29,532 nucleotides of DNA. Source: Haplomitrium mnioides (lineage: Eukaryota; Marchantiophyta; Haplomitriopsida; Calobryales). The notes under the pieces are model-generated. The model was not told the origin of the DNA and did no database searches. It saw nothing but the letters and a program-made list of their open reading frames with translations. Location: the NCBI GenBank assembly GCA_049999725.1, contig JBNGIS010018930.1:1-29532 (forward strand), read 5' to 3'. Position numbers and translations under genes: made by a program. This document shows, in pieces, positions 11,436-20,683 of the stretch; within the stretch, counting starts at the first letter, position 1; every line of letters starts with the position of its first letter.

Positions 11436-11858
11436 ACTTGATGCTTTGGGTACTCCATTCCTTACCTCCCAAAAATTGGCATTTGAACAAATCTCAACCT
11501 GCTTGTCAAAGCAACACTCTTTTGTGAAGATGAATCTTGAAACTCTAACCTCTAGTTGCTTTTAAAAACTCTAGCCATTGAAAAGGCTTTCTAAGAATCA
11601 AGTACTTCAAGGAATTGTTTTAACAAATATTTTGAACCTCTTACACCACACCTAAAAAATGTGTTTGTATCGTTTTTTTTCTTTGCAAAACAACAAAATT
11701 CGGAACTTTTGGTGAAGAAAGTGAAAAAAATAAATTGGAAAGATGAAAACAATAAATGTTTTATATATTAACTTTTTCTTTTTGCACCAAGCGAACCTAC
11801 GTGTCAAGAGCTCCGCGAATCATTTTTTGGCTGGAAAAAGCATTTTTTGAAATTTAGC

Positions 11859-11866
11859 TATAAAAG
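11859..11866 (+). promoter_or_regulatory. TATA box of methyltransferase gene (inner)
   Basis: TATAAAAG, 179 bp upstream of the ATG at 12045. The same octamer is kept in element 3 (29437-29444, minus) at 179 bp from its ATG. Identical spacing in two diverged copies supports a real promoter. Confidence 0.6.
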
Positions 11867-11872
11867 GAATGT

Positions 11873-11895
11873 CAATGGAAAGTTTCTTTCCATTG
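11873..11895 (+). promoter_or_regulatory. Perfect 10-bp hairpin near transcription start (inner)
   Basis: CAATGGAAAG-TTT-CTTTCCATTG lies immediately downstream of the TATA box, spanning the expected start site (about 30 bp after TATA). Both arms are unchanged in element 3 at 29408-29430. Confidence 0.55.
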
Positions 11896-12044
11896 TCGCA
11901 AGTTCAGTTTTTGGTTTTCATTTTTTGGTTATTGTTGTTTTTGCATTTCCCTAGTTTTTCGCCATTTCCAGCCTGTAGTGATTTCTGAACTTTTGTTCAT
12001 TACATTTTATACCTCCAAATTGACGTGTTTCTATTATCTTGAGA

Positions 12045-14127
12045 ATGGCATCTTAAGGAATTACTTCCGGCCTTCTTCAACCAAAGCCATACAGGTATTT
12101 GGATGTTGTCAAGGCTCTAGAGCCTGAAAAACTCGAGTGGCAATGGCTAGTAAATTAATGTTCTTTGAAACACCTCAATCAACATCTTTACCTTTTTGCC
12201 AATGAAGGTGAAAAATTCAATTTGGGTCTACTGGTCCAAATTACCATGATATGAGAGGGAAAGAAAGCCAACATTGGGCTACTTGTCCAGTCCCAAGATT
12301 CACTTACCCTTTATTGTGCAAATAAAAAATGATTTGATTTTTCCGAGTATAAGGAGAGGGATATTTTTGCGAAGCATCTTCAAGGCGCAAAGGAAGATGG
12401 CAAGGTGAATTCTGAAATCCTTTTTCTTTTGTTTCTCTTTTTACTAAGTTGTAACTCGCAGGGAGTCCATGCAAGCATGGACTCCGAAGTACATCCGCGC
12501 TTAGACTCCAAAGTCCTTCGTGTGTGGACTCCCATCGTCCATGTGCATGGAATCCCTTGTGTAGTGCACGCTCGTAATGTTGTTAGAGTCTCTGCATGCA
12601 ATGAATGTCGAGTCTTACACATCTACTTATGCCTAATTGTTTTTTGCTTTATTTTTAGTTCACTCAGTTTCTGGCTGATTACATCGATAGCTACAAAAAC
12701 GTAAAGCGTGTCGAGCGAGACTTCATCAAACTTGCCATCCACATTAAGATTTTGAAACCCAAGCAGGGCATAAATATTCAAGCTTTAGTGCCGCATCTGA
12801 GTGCGACAAAAATCTCAATTCACAGGCTAGGTCTTTCTAGTCAAAAGAAAAGAAAAGAGGCTGAGCTAGTTGAGGCTCTAAAAAGAAGAAACCGGTTGCA
12901 AAGAAGAAAAAGCTTGCACCAACACCGGTCATTGAGGAGGAGCCAGCCCCCTCAGAATCTACAACAAAGTCATCATCTACTACCCCATTGTCTTCATCAC
13001 CAAGCAACTTGGGGCAAGAGTTGCAGTCGGAGCCAGTTCAAGCTCCTACATCTAGATCAAAAAGGCAATCCCACAAAAGATTGCAAACTTTTCAAGAAAG
13101 GGAACAGGTGGACCCTCAAACAATGTCTAAGTAAGATATTAACAAGATAAGGGAGTCTGCAATCCAGCATTGCAGAGTCCATGAAGAAAAAATAACAATA
13201 AAGCTAGAGAATTTGAATCTTTCTAAACTTAGAATGGACAACTAGGGTCCATTCCAGATTCAAAGATTGAATGAAGATTTTGTTGAGATTCTAATGTAAA
13301 GAACGCTTGCTAACAACTATGCGCACAGTTTTTTCATAGTGGTGGTTAACCCAAAGTGTGGGTTGAAGGACAAGTCAGAGTTCGACATCAAGAACCATGA
13401 CAAGTATCGTTACGAGATTGTAGGAGGCAATCATAGTGTTGCAACAAAGCAGCTCTAAATCACAAAATATATAGCAAAGAACCTGACATTATTGCTCTCC
13501 AATTGTTATGTCTACGTGGGTCTTACACCAATTAAGGCCCACATTTTTGCTACTGATGACAATTATGACTAGAGGTATAGGTTGGAAATGACCTCTATTC
13601 AAAAGGTTGAATATTGGCATTAGAGATTTGTGGAGAGTGGGATGGTGTCATCCCAGAAATTGAAAAGGAAGTTGGTGTTAGAAACCTTGGAGATAAAGCC
13701 CAAGACAACTCTTGAGAAGACGGTAACTTCTCAAGAAAATTGGTTCCAGCTCGCATTCAGAACTGGGGAGCTCTGGGATCTACAACAGAGCATTTTCTTG
13801 ATGTGGAAGAAGAACACGGTCAAAGGCCAGAAGCCAAAGGCCAAAGGATTGTTGAGAATGGAGGACATAAAGTAGACGTCTTGGAGATCCCTTCAGGGTC
13901 TTCTAGATGAGATGAAGATTTCAGTTTTGAAGCGGGTGAAAGCCGTAGAGCTTTCAATGGACGAGATGTCTCGAGACGCAGAGAGACATAAAGTTTTGGC
14001 AGTCATGGTGAAAAGTTTTTGTTCAGAGGTCTATTATAGCACTTGGGAGGAGGCAAGAGAGGAGCACCCTCTCCACACTGAGGAGTCCAAGACGGTTGCA
14101 TTCTATTCAAATTTCGAGAAGCTTTTT
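12045..14127 (+). pseudogene. ParB-like/DNA methyltransferase gene, exons 1-2 (inner element)
   Basis: Exon 1 is 12045-12404 (360 bp), intron 1 is 12405-12658 and exon 2 is 12659-14127. The start is the ATG shared with element 3. Donor AAG|GTGAAT, acceptor TTTTTAG and donor GTAAGT are visible, and the exon phases (0 and 0) agree with the other copy. Exon 2 encodes a Lys/Pro/Ser-rich linker, then a segment (about 13330-13600) with V-V-V-N-P-K-C-G, E-I-V-G-G-N-H-S-V-A and D-D-N-Y-D. The G-G-N-H phrase after a predicted strand resembles the ParB/sulfiredoxin nuclease fold; this is a motif-level inference. The rest of exon 2 is charged and helical with no family I recognise. Defects: TAA at 12054, TGA at 12330, a 1-bp loss near 12875, and stops at 13243, 13297 and 13570, among others. 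The ATG lies 179 bp downstream of a TATA box. Confidence 0.6.
12465..12560. repeat. Palindromic units in intron 1 (inner)
   Basis: 12465-12482 is a perfect palindrome, GTCCATGC-AA-GCATGGAC. Degenerate units follow, with 'tggactcc' spacers, to about 12560. Intron 1 of element 3 carries the same kind of units at 28740-28840. Confidence 0.7.
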
Positions 14128-14216
14128 GTAAGTTCTTCTTTTACACCACATTCATTTTTGTCGAGTTGCATCGAATTAATTGTAAGTTGTCATTTGTTCT
14201 CAAAAAAAGGTTTAGG

Positions 14217-14530
14217 GTCCAAGCGCGCATGGACTTTGAAGTCCATGCGCACAAGGATTATGAAGTTCATGCTTGCAGGGACTACAAAGTCCATGCGTGT
14301 ATGAACTTCAATGTCTGTACGCGCCTGGACTTTAAAGTCCATACGTGTATGGACGTCGAACTTCTAGTCCAAGCGCGCATAGACTTTGCAATCCAAGCAT
14401 AAAAGGAGTTCGTAGTCCAAGCGCATCTGGACAACAAAGTCCATACGCATATGGACTTCACAATCCAAGTGCGTAGGTAATGCAAAGTCTCTACGTGCCT
14501 GGACTTCGATGTCCATGCGAGCATGGACTT
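14217..14530. repeat. Palindromic array in intron 2, left part (inner)
   Basis: Roughly ten units of about 30 bp, each an imperfect palindrome such as GTCCATGCGCGCATGGAC joined by short 'tttgaa' or 'ttcaaa' spacers. The array continues after the copia element at 20526-20615. Open frames on both strands here are by-products of the repeat. Confidence 0.75.
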
Positions 14531-14535
14531 GAAAG
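14531..14535. repeat. Target-site duplication GAAAG of copia element (left)
   Basis: GAAAG precedes the 5' LTR, and the same five bases follow the 3' LTR at 20521-20525. Joining the flanks gives '...ggacttGAAAGtccctacg...', which restores a normal spacer of the palindromic array. Confidence 0.8.
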
Positions 14536-14732
14536 TATTGAGATTTCAAGCTCTAACTGCCGGTTAACATGGCAGCCACCTTAGCTTACAGTTACGTTAG
14601 GCCAGTTAGCTTAGGTGTATATATATATGGGGCTACTTGAGATGCACATTATGCTCTCTCTTCCCATGTGTATTTGTTGGCGCTCCTACCTTATAGTGAA
14701 GAACATTCTTGCATTGGTTGTGTGCATATGTG
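14536..14732 (+). repeat. 5' LTR (3' end deleted)
   Basis: Matches 20298-20492 of the 3' LTR from TATTGAGATTTC to 'gcatatgtg'. The last 28 bp present in the 3' LTR are absent. The next bases, CAGAGG, look like the inner part of a TGGTATCAGAGC-type initiator-Met tRNA primer site, so a small deletion probably removed the LTR end and the first bases of the primer-binding site. Confidence 0.85.
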
Positions 14733-16161
14733 CAGAGGTTTATTTGTTAAGGGGAGTTACTTGAGAGAGTCATCATTGAGCAGAAGTGTGCCGAGACAGC
14801 CTGTTACATGCTCAGAAGGAGCATAAGTGATTTGCACTAAGGGGGTGCAAAAGAGAACTCAAGGAATTCTAAAGGCTGGTCTTGAAAAAAAAATTTTCGG
14901 CTGCGAAAGGCAGCCTGGTTATATTGAAGAAAGGGGAAAGCCTTGTTCTTCATTAATCTCCATTGCGCATGGCACCTGAAAGAAGGATTTCCCAAAAGAA
15001 ATAGCTGCAGAGCAGCACTATCACTCAGAAGAAATTGAAGAATAAAGTTGCGTCAAGGGAAGAGAACACTCGGGCAGCAGACGTCGCATGTTTTTTGGGA
15101 AGCAAAATTGCCAAGGAGAGAGGAAAAAGCACTGCATCGAAGGGCCATATTACCCAGTCGAATGCTGGAAGTCCTCGTATGCAAACAGAGCGCCAAAGGA
15201 AAGCGCAGTCCTAGAAAGGAAAAATTGGCAGCAACAAAGAGTTGCAAAGGAAGGAAGATCAGGAGCGGTCCTGAGAGCTGTGTCGCTGAATTGAAGAGGC
15301 TCATTGGGCACAATCTGATCACTTGAAGAAAAGGATCGAAGGCTGCATGCAATCGTCAAGAACAGAGGAAGAGCCCAGAAAATTCGCTGCCGAGCAATTG
15401 CAGCAGCGTTGAAGGGCTGCTCAGGTTCGGAGCAGCAATCGAACTGCTACATGCAATTGAATCACACAGAAGAAAGGGAAGAACTCAGTAGCAGATCTGC
15501 CTGAGTTGAATCGCAGCCATTCAAAGAAGGAAAAACGTTGCAATTCAAAGAAGATTTCACAGGAAGGCTTGACAAAAAGGGGCTCGAAGACGTTTGAGCA
15601 GCAAAAGTCGAACAGTTGCTGCAACATAATCGCATTCATAGCAGAGCAGATCGCAAAATTGAGAAGAGAAATCCGCAGCCGGCGGCTGCCTGCCAAGATC
15701 GCAGCCGCAGAGGGCTGCATGCAAAGATTGCGCAGAGGAGTTGCGCTGAAATCGATTCAACATCGCAGAAGAAGGCCCTGATTTTTTGAAGTCGACGTGC
15801 GAAGAACAAGAGGGGGGCCTATTTTTCGTGAGCGGAGCTCAACGAAGGAGCTCTCTCAACCCTTCATCAAAGTCTCCGTTCTAATATTAAGCTTAGTTCT
15901 TATTAGAAGAAGAAGTATTAAGTTATCAGAACTTCCTGCATAAGAACAAATTAGTGATAAGAACATCTATGCTATAAGAACTATTAAGTGTTTTTACTAA
16001 TATGGGTCTTATTTTTTCTCTCTTTAATCACTAGTTTGGAACAGGGGAGTCCTGTTTTCTGATCTGCAGATTTCTTGAGGGTAGAAACCAGAATTTTTTT
16101 TTCTGATTTCATCTTGACACTTGATTCTACTTACCTGGTTGATTTTTTACATTGTGTTCAC
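14733..16161 (+). other. Long untranslated leader of copia element
   Basis: About 1.4 kb between the 5' LTR and the gag start. The part 14990-15790 is purine- and GC-rich compared with the rest of the window, with recurring phrases such as 'tgcatgcaat' and 'gcagccg'. 15880-16020 is AT-rich with repeated 'aagaac'. Overlapping open frames on both strands exist but none resembles a known protein. Confidence 0.6.
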
Positions 16162-17040
16162 ATGGCGGATGGTATCTCCCAGATTGTGACTCACAAGCTG
16201 AATGAGCACAATTATTCAGCTTGGTCAGTCCGTATGATTAATTTTATCAAAGGGAGAGAGTTCTGGGAACTCATCACAGGCGAAGAGGAGGAGCCTGTAC
16301 TTGGTCCATCACCAACTGTTGACGACATGCAGCGTTACAAAGCACACATTGCTAAGGTGCATCGACTTCTCTATTGGCTGACTATAAGTGTCGACAACAA
16401 GATGATGGGATATGTGTCGGCAGCCAAGACACCCAAGGAGGCTTGGGATCTGCTCAAGGAGAGGTATGCAGTTACTTCAGATGCACGCAAGTTGACTTTG
16501 CAGATGGAGTTCTTTAATCTACAAAAGGAGAGGATGAATGTCAATGCGTTTGCTTTGAAGATTAAGTCTTTGGCTGAACAGTTAGCAAATATTGGAGAGC
16601 AAGTGAAAGAGAGTGCCATGGTTGCTATATGTTTGAATGGTTTGGGTAAGGAGTACAAGCAGTTCAAGACATCCATGAGGACACGTGAGGGAACCACTTC
16701 CTTTGCGCAACTCATCGCGATGCTTGTAGCTGAAGAGTTGGACCTTGGAGGGGGAGCCTCAAGTAGTCAAAGCAATACTGAGCAGGTGTTCTACTCGAAT
16801 TGGGGTAGAGGAAGAGGCAGAAATACCGCTAGAGGCAACATTGGTAGAGGACGCTCTAGTGCAACAACACAGTCCAACTCCCAGCAGCAGTATGGTGGCA
16901 GAGGCCAGACCAGAGGCAGGGGGAGAAACCAATGATGTGGAGGTCAACACAACATGTCAGGTATAGAGTGTTATTATTGTGGCAAGTCCGGTCATATGGC
17001 TAAGGATTGTTACAAGAAGCAGAATGACATGAAAGGAAAC
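16162..17040 (+). pseudogene. gag: copia gag
   Basis: The start is the ATG at 16162, in a good context after 'ttcac'. The frame opens upstream at 16075, but the usual copia N-terminus (M-A-D-G...N-Y-S-A-W...M) begins here. The UBN2-type capsid region is followed by an Arg/Gly-rich stretch. In-frame TGA 16933-16935 interrupts it. The same frame continues with a CX2CX4HX4C zinc knuckle at 16969-17010, so gag is broken by one nonsense codon rather than naturally ended. Confidence 0.9.
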
Positions 17041-17330
17041 ACTGCACATGGTAATTATGCAGAATCCAATACAAGCAAAGCTTCGTTGTTTGTCATGCAG
17101 CATGGATTCTCAGTAGTGTCTAGTGCACAAGCTGGAGTTGAGGATAAGTGGTTCATAGATTCCGCATGTTTGAACCACATGACAGGTCATGGAGAGTGGT
17201 TCAAGGAGACCAGAGATATGAGTACACCTGGGTATGCTGAGACCGGTGACTCTTCCATGCATCCTATCTAGAAGATTGGCCGTGTTCCTGTTATGATGGA
17301 GAGTGGAGAGACCAAGTGTTTGGAGGATGT
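17041..17330 (+). pseudogene. copia protease region
   Basis: W-F-I-D-S-A-C-L-N-H-M at 17149-17181 aligns with the usual W-x-x-D-S-G-A-x-x-H-(M/I). The catalytic Asp at 17158-17160 remains, but the Gly of D-S-G is Ala and the next residue Cys, so activity is doubtful. TAG at 17269-17271 stops the frame, at a position where a CAG would be one transition away. Confidence 0.75.
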
Positions 17331-18290
17331 TTTGCACGTGCCTAGGATACAAAATAATCTAATTTTGGTTGGGCAGTGTGTAGAGCAAAATATGCAGGTG
17401 AGATTCAATCCTACTAGAGTTTATATAGAGGATTGGGGCAACAATTGCAACCTGATTACTACAGGTAAGAAGAGTGGCAGGATGTTCACGTTGGATGTGA
17501 GTATACCGAATGTCACTGAGGCAATGTTTGCTTATGGCACTGGAGTAGTGTTAGATATTGAGATTTGGCACAAGAGAATTGGAGTTGTAAATGGATTGCC
17601 AAAGTTTAAGGTGGAGGGCATGTAGAAGATATGTGAAGCATGTCAGTTTGCTAAGCAAACTAGGCGACCGTTCACTCATGAAGCATATGCGGCTAGAAGG
17701 CCACTGGAGGTTGTACAAGAACAACTTCACTTGGTGGGTGTTCTTATTATGTTACTTTCATTGATGATTGCTCAAGGAAAATGTGGATTTATTTCATGAA
17801 GCAGAAGAGTGAGGTGTTTTCACACTTCAAACATTTTTGAGCAATGGTGGAGAAGGAGAAAGGGCAGCACATCAAGTGCCTTAGATCTGATGGTGGAGGT
17901 GAGTACTTTTCTGGAGAGTTTTGTTCATACTTGCAGAGAGAAGGCATCAAGAGACAGCAGTCTTACAGGTATATGCCTCAGCAAAATGGAGTTGCTGAGA
18001 GGAAGAATCGGCATGTTGCGGAGGTAGCACGTGCCTTGATGAATGAGAAGAGTATGCCTCATCACTATTGGGCAGAAGCTGTGGCTACAGCGGTGTACAT
18101 CATGAACCGCACGCCTACATCTACTGTACATGGGATGACACCCGAAGAGAAGTTCACTGGAAGGAGGCCAGATATTTCACACTTGAAAGTTTTCGACTAT
18201 ATTGCTTATGTTCATGTTCCAGCTGAGACGAGAAGCAAGCTAGATCCTAAAGCTGAGAAGTGTGTGTTCATAGGGTACTTAGGTGAATAG
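17331..18290 (+). pseudogene. copia integrase
   Basis: The zinc-binding N-terminus keeps W-H-K-R and C-E-A-C, but the second His is Val. TAG at 17623-17625 interrupts it. At 17715-17721 a deletion removes the segment that normally carries the first catalytic Asp (H-T-D) and shifts the frame from 1 to 0. Downstream the core is readable: F-I-D-D-C-S-R-K at about 17757, TGA at 17838-17840 (Arg position), Asp of R-S-D-G-G-G-E-Y at 17889 and Glu of N-G-V-A-E-R at 17997, with exactly 35 residues between. The frame stops at TAG 18288-18290, just before K-G-Y-K-Y-Y. Confidence 0.88.
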
Positions 18291-20290
18291 AAAGGGTATA
18301 AGTATTATTGTCCTACTTCACGTATGTTAAGAGTGAGTAGAGACATTGTTTTTGATGAACTGAGCAGTTGGTATAACCCAAAGATTGTTGATACACATGT
18401 AGATGTGAAAGGCAAGCAAGTGATGCTTGAGGAGAATCAACAAGTTCAGGAGCTCAGTGGACCTCAAGGTGAGTGTAGTAGCAGTGGGATATTGCAGGAG
18501 AGGTTGCGCAGGAATATGGAGTTGCAAGCCTCGACTAGCTCACATTCTGAGATCGGAGGTGCTAGTGGTGTCCATGATGATGCAGATGAGGAGCTGAGAG
18601 AAATTTCAGCAACCACTCGTGTACAAGGGCAGCCATTACAGCCAGTATAGAGTCCACCCCTACCCAGAAGTGAGAGGGTAAGATACCCAGTGGACAGATT
18701 AATGCACAAGGGTGCATTCGCACTTCACCATGCTTACATGGTTCAGGTAATCACTGAGAAGGAGCCGGCTGTTTTTCATGAGGCTCTAAGTGATTGCAAA
18801 TGGACTACAGCAATGGTTGAAGAGATGAAGGCCTTGGAGAAAAACCAGACTTGGGATCTGGTCATTTACTTGCAGGTAAGAAAGCTATTGGTTATAAGTG
18901 GGTTTACAAAGTGAAGAGGAATGAAGATGGCAATGTAAGCAGGTTTAAGGCAAGGCTGGTAGCGAAGGGGTATGCTCAGACTCATGGTATTGATTATGAG
19001 GACACTTTCAGCCCTGTAGCCAGAATGACCACGGTCCGAGCTGTGATTGCAGTGGCAGCAGCAAAACGGTGGACATTACACCAGATGGACGTGAAAAATG
19101 CATTTCTACATGGGGAGCTAGAAGAGGAGGTGTATATAGTACAGCCACAAGGGTTCATAGATCTGGTCCATCTAGATCAGGTTTGTAGGCTGAAGAAGGC
19201 TCTATATGGGCTTAAGCAAGCACCTCGAGCATGGTCGAACAAGATTGGTGAGTATCTTGTTACTATTGGGTTCCAGATTTCGAATTCAGATTATTCTCTT
19301 TATGTCAAGAGGACGGAGAAGGGAACCATGCTCATACTCATATATGTTGATGATTTAATCTTGGCTGGAGGTAGTCTTGATGATATTTTGGAAGTTAAGA
19401 ACTTGCTGCATTCGAAGTTTGAGATGAACGATCTAGGTGAGCTGAGGCATTTCCTTGGCATTGAGGTGATCAAATCAGATCAGGGTATCTGGTTGATTCA
19501 GAGGCAGTATGCATTGGAGATGCTGTCTAGATATGGAATGACAGGTTGTAAACCGATTGCCATACCCCTTAATCAGAATACAAATTTGGTCAGTCATGAA
19601 GGGGAATTACTAGATGATCCTTCGAGCTTCAGGAAGATGGTAGGTAGCTTGATATATAGCACCATCACTAGGCCAGATTTGAGTTATGCTGTGGGTCTGG
19701 TCAGCCAGTTTATGCAGACTCCAAGGAAGCCACACATGGATGCTGTGCGCAAGATTTTTCGGTACGTGAAAACCACACTTCAGTTTGGGCTGTTTTATGA
19801 CAGAAATAGTGCATTCCAGCTTGCTGGTTTTACAGATGCAGATTGAGCAAGAAGTACTGGTGACCGGAGATCTACTAGTGGCTTGTTTTTTCATTTGGAA
19901 GTGCCGGAGTTGCATGGAGCAGCAAGAAGCAACCAACTGTTGCTCTCTCAAGCACAGAGTCGGAGTATCGAGGGGCAGCAATGGCTACATGTGAGGTAAT
20001 GTGGTTGCTTAAGTTTTTGCAGGATGTAGATGTCCCTGTAAGAGGCCCAGTGAGGGTCCATTGTGACAATATAAGCAGTATTCAGCTAGCTAGTAACCCA
20101 GTTTTTCATGCACGTTCAAAGCACATTGAAGTGCATTATCATTTTGTTAGGGAGAAGGTTTTGGCTAGGGTGATTGACTTGCAGTACATCAGCATTGAGG
20201 AGCAGTTGGCTGATATTTTCACTAAGGCTTTAGGAGTAGAGAAGCTGCATAGGTTTCGGAAGCAGCTTGGAGTGTGTATCTTGAGCTCGA
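18291..20290 (+). pseudogene. copia reverse transcriptase and RNase H
   Basis: The linker after integrase has TAG at 18648-18650. A 1-bp loss near 18862 shifts the frame at T-W-D-L-V. The reverse transcriptase is then open to 19846, with G-Y-K-W-V-Y-K-V-K, Q-M-D-V-K-N-A-F-L-H-G and Y-V-D-D at about 19345, so both catalytic Asp motifs are intact. RNase H begins with F-T-D-A-D followed by TGA 19844-19846 at the usual Trp. Another shift lies in the T run 19886-19891, after which C-D-N-I-S-S, the H-A-R-S-K-H-I-E motif and the A-D-I-F-T-K end are present to about 20280. Confidence 0.9.
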
Positions 20291-20297
20291 GGGGGAG
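20289..20297 (+). promoter_or_regulatory. Polypurine tract of copia element
   Basis: GAGGGGGAG sits directly before the 3' LTR, where plus-strand DNA synthesis is primed in this class. Confidence 0.85.
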
Positions 20298-20520
20298 TAT
20301 TGAGATTTCAAGCTCTAACTACCGATTAACATGACAACCATCTTAGCTTACAGTTATGTTAGGCCAGTTAGCTTAGGTGTATATATATGAGGTTGCTTGA
20401 GATGCACATTATGCTCTCTCTTCCCCTCTGTATTTGTTGGCGCTCCTGCCTTATAGTGAAGAACATTCTTGCATTGGTTGTGTGCATATGTGATTGATTG
20501 CTTTGCCTCTAACTCTAACA
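20298..20520 (+). repeat. 3' LTR (complete, 223 bp)
   Basis: Runs from TATTGAG to CTAACA and is followed by the GAAAG duplication. The start is TA rather than the usual TG in both LTRs, so the termini read TA...CA. A (TA)n run lies at about 20382-20389. The end CTAACA is near the mirror of the more common TGTTAG start, which suggests the element descended from a TG-starting one. Confidence 0.88.
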
Positions 20521-20525
20521 GAAAG
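20521..20525. repeat. Target-site duplication GAAAG of copia element (right)
   Basis: Direct copy of 14531-14535, immediately after the 3' LTR. Confidence 0.8.
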
Positions 20526-20615
20526 TCCCTACGCGTAGGTAATATGAAGTCCATGCAGGCATGGAATTTGTTGTCCCTACGCACTTGGACTACAAAGTCC
20601 ATGCCCGCATGGAAT
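20526..20615. repeat. Palindromic array in intron 2, right part (inner)
   Basis: Continuation of 14217-14530 after the copia element. Three or four units such as GTCCATGCAGGCATGGAA with 'ctacaaa' spacers, then a pyrimidine-rich stretch leading to the exon 3 acceptor region. Confidence 0.7.
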
Positions 20616-20683
20616 TTAGTGTCCCTCTCTGACATATAATTTTTTTGTCTCTCTATAATGATTTCTTCTTTTTTTTTGTGCAA

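Larger units (their letters stand above)
11436..12044. promoter_or_regulatory. Divergent intergenic region between the two element genes
   Basis: About 600 bp separate the 5' ends of the DUF7869 gene (minus) and the methyltransferase gene (plus). The plus-strand side has a TATA box at 11859-11866 and a hairpin at 11873-11895. A weaker TATATAAA on minus at 11760-11767 could serve the other gene. From 11769 rightward the sequence is conserved in element 3, up to its cut at the window end. Confidence 0.5.
14536..20520 (+). mobile_element. Ty1/copia LTR retrotransposon, decayed, inserted in methyltransferase intron 2
   Basis: Two LTRs, a GAAAG duplication, a polypurine tract and a gag-protease-integrase-reverse transcriptase-RNase H order (integrase before reverse transcriptase) define a Ty1/copia element. 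It is in the same orientation as the host gene. The LTRs differ at about 12 positions over about 195 aligned bases by eye, nearly all transitions, plus one 2-bp indel in a TA run, so the insertion is old. At least seven in-frame stops and three frameshifts make it non-autonomous. Lineage within copia not assigned. Confidence 0.93.

Noticed and set aside
14166-14549. Open frames of 60-130 codons on both strands in the palindromic arrays (also 12380-12704 and 26440-26776).
   Set aside because: They translate the same short palindromes in several frames; no conservation between copies apart from the repeat itself.
15048-15781. Several overlapping open frames of 68-99 codons in the copia leader.
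   Set aside because: They occur on both strands because of composition; no motif or family resemblance.
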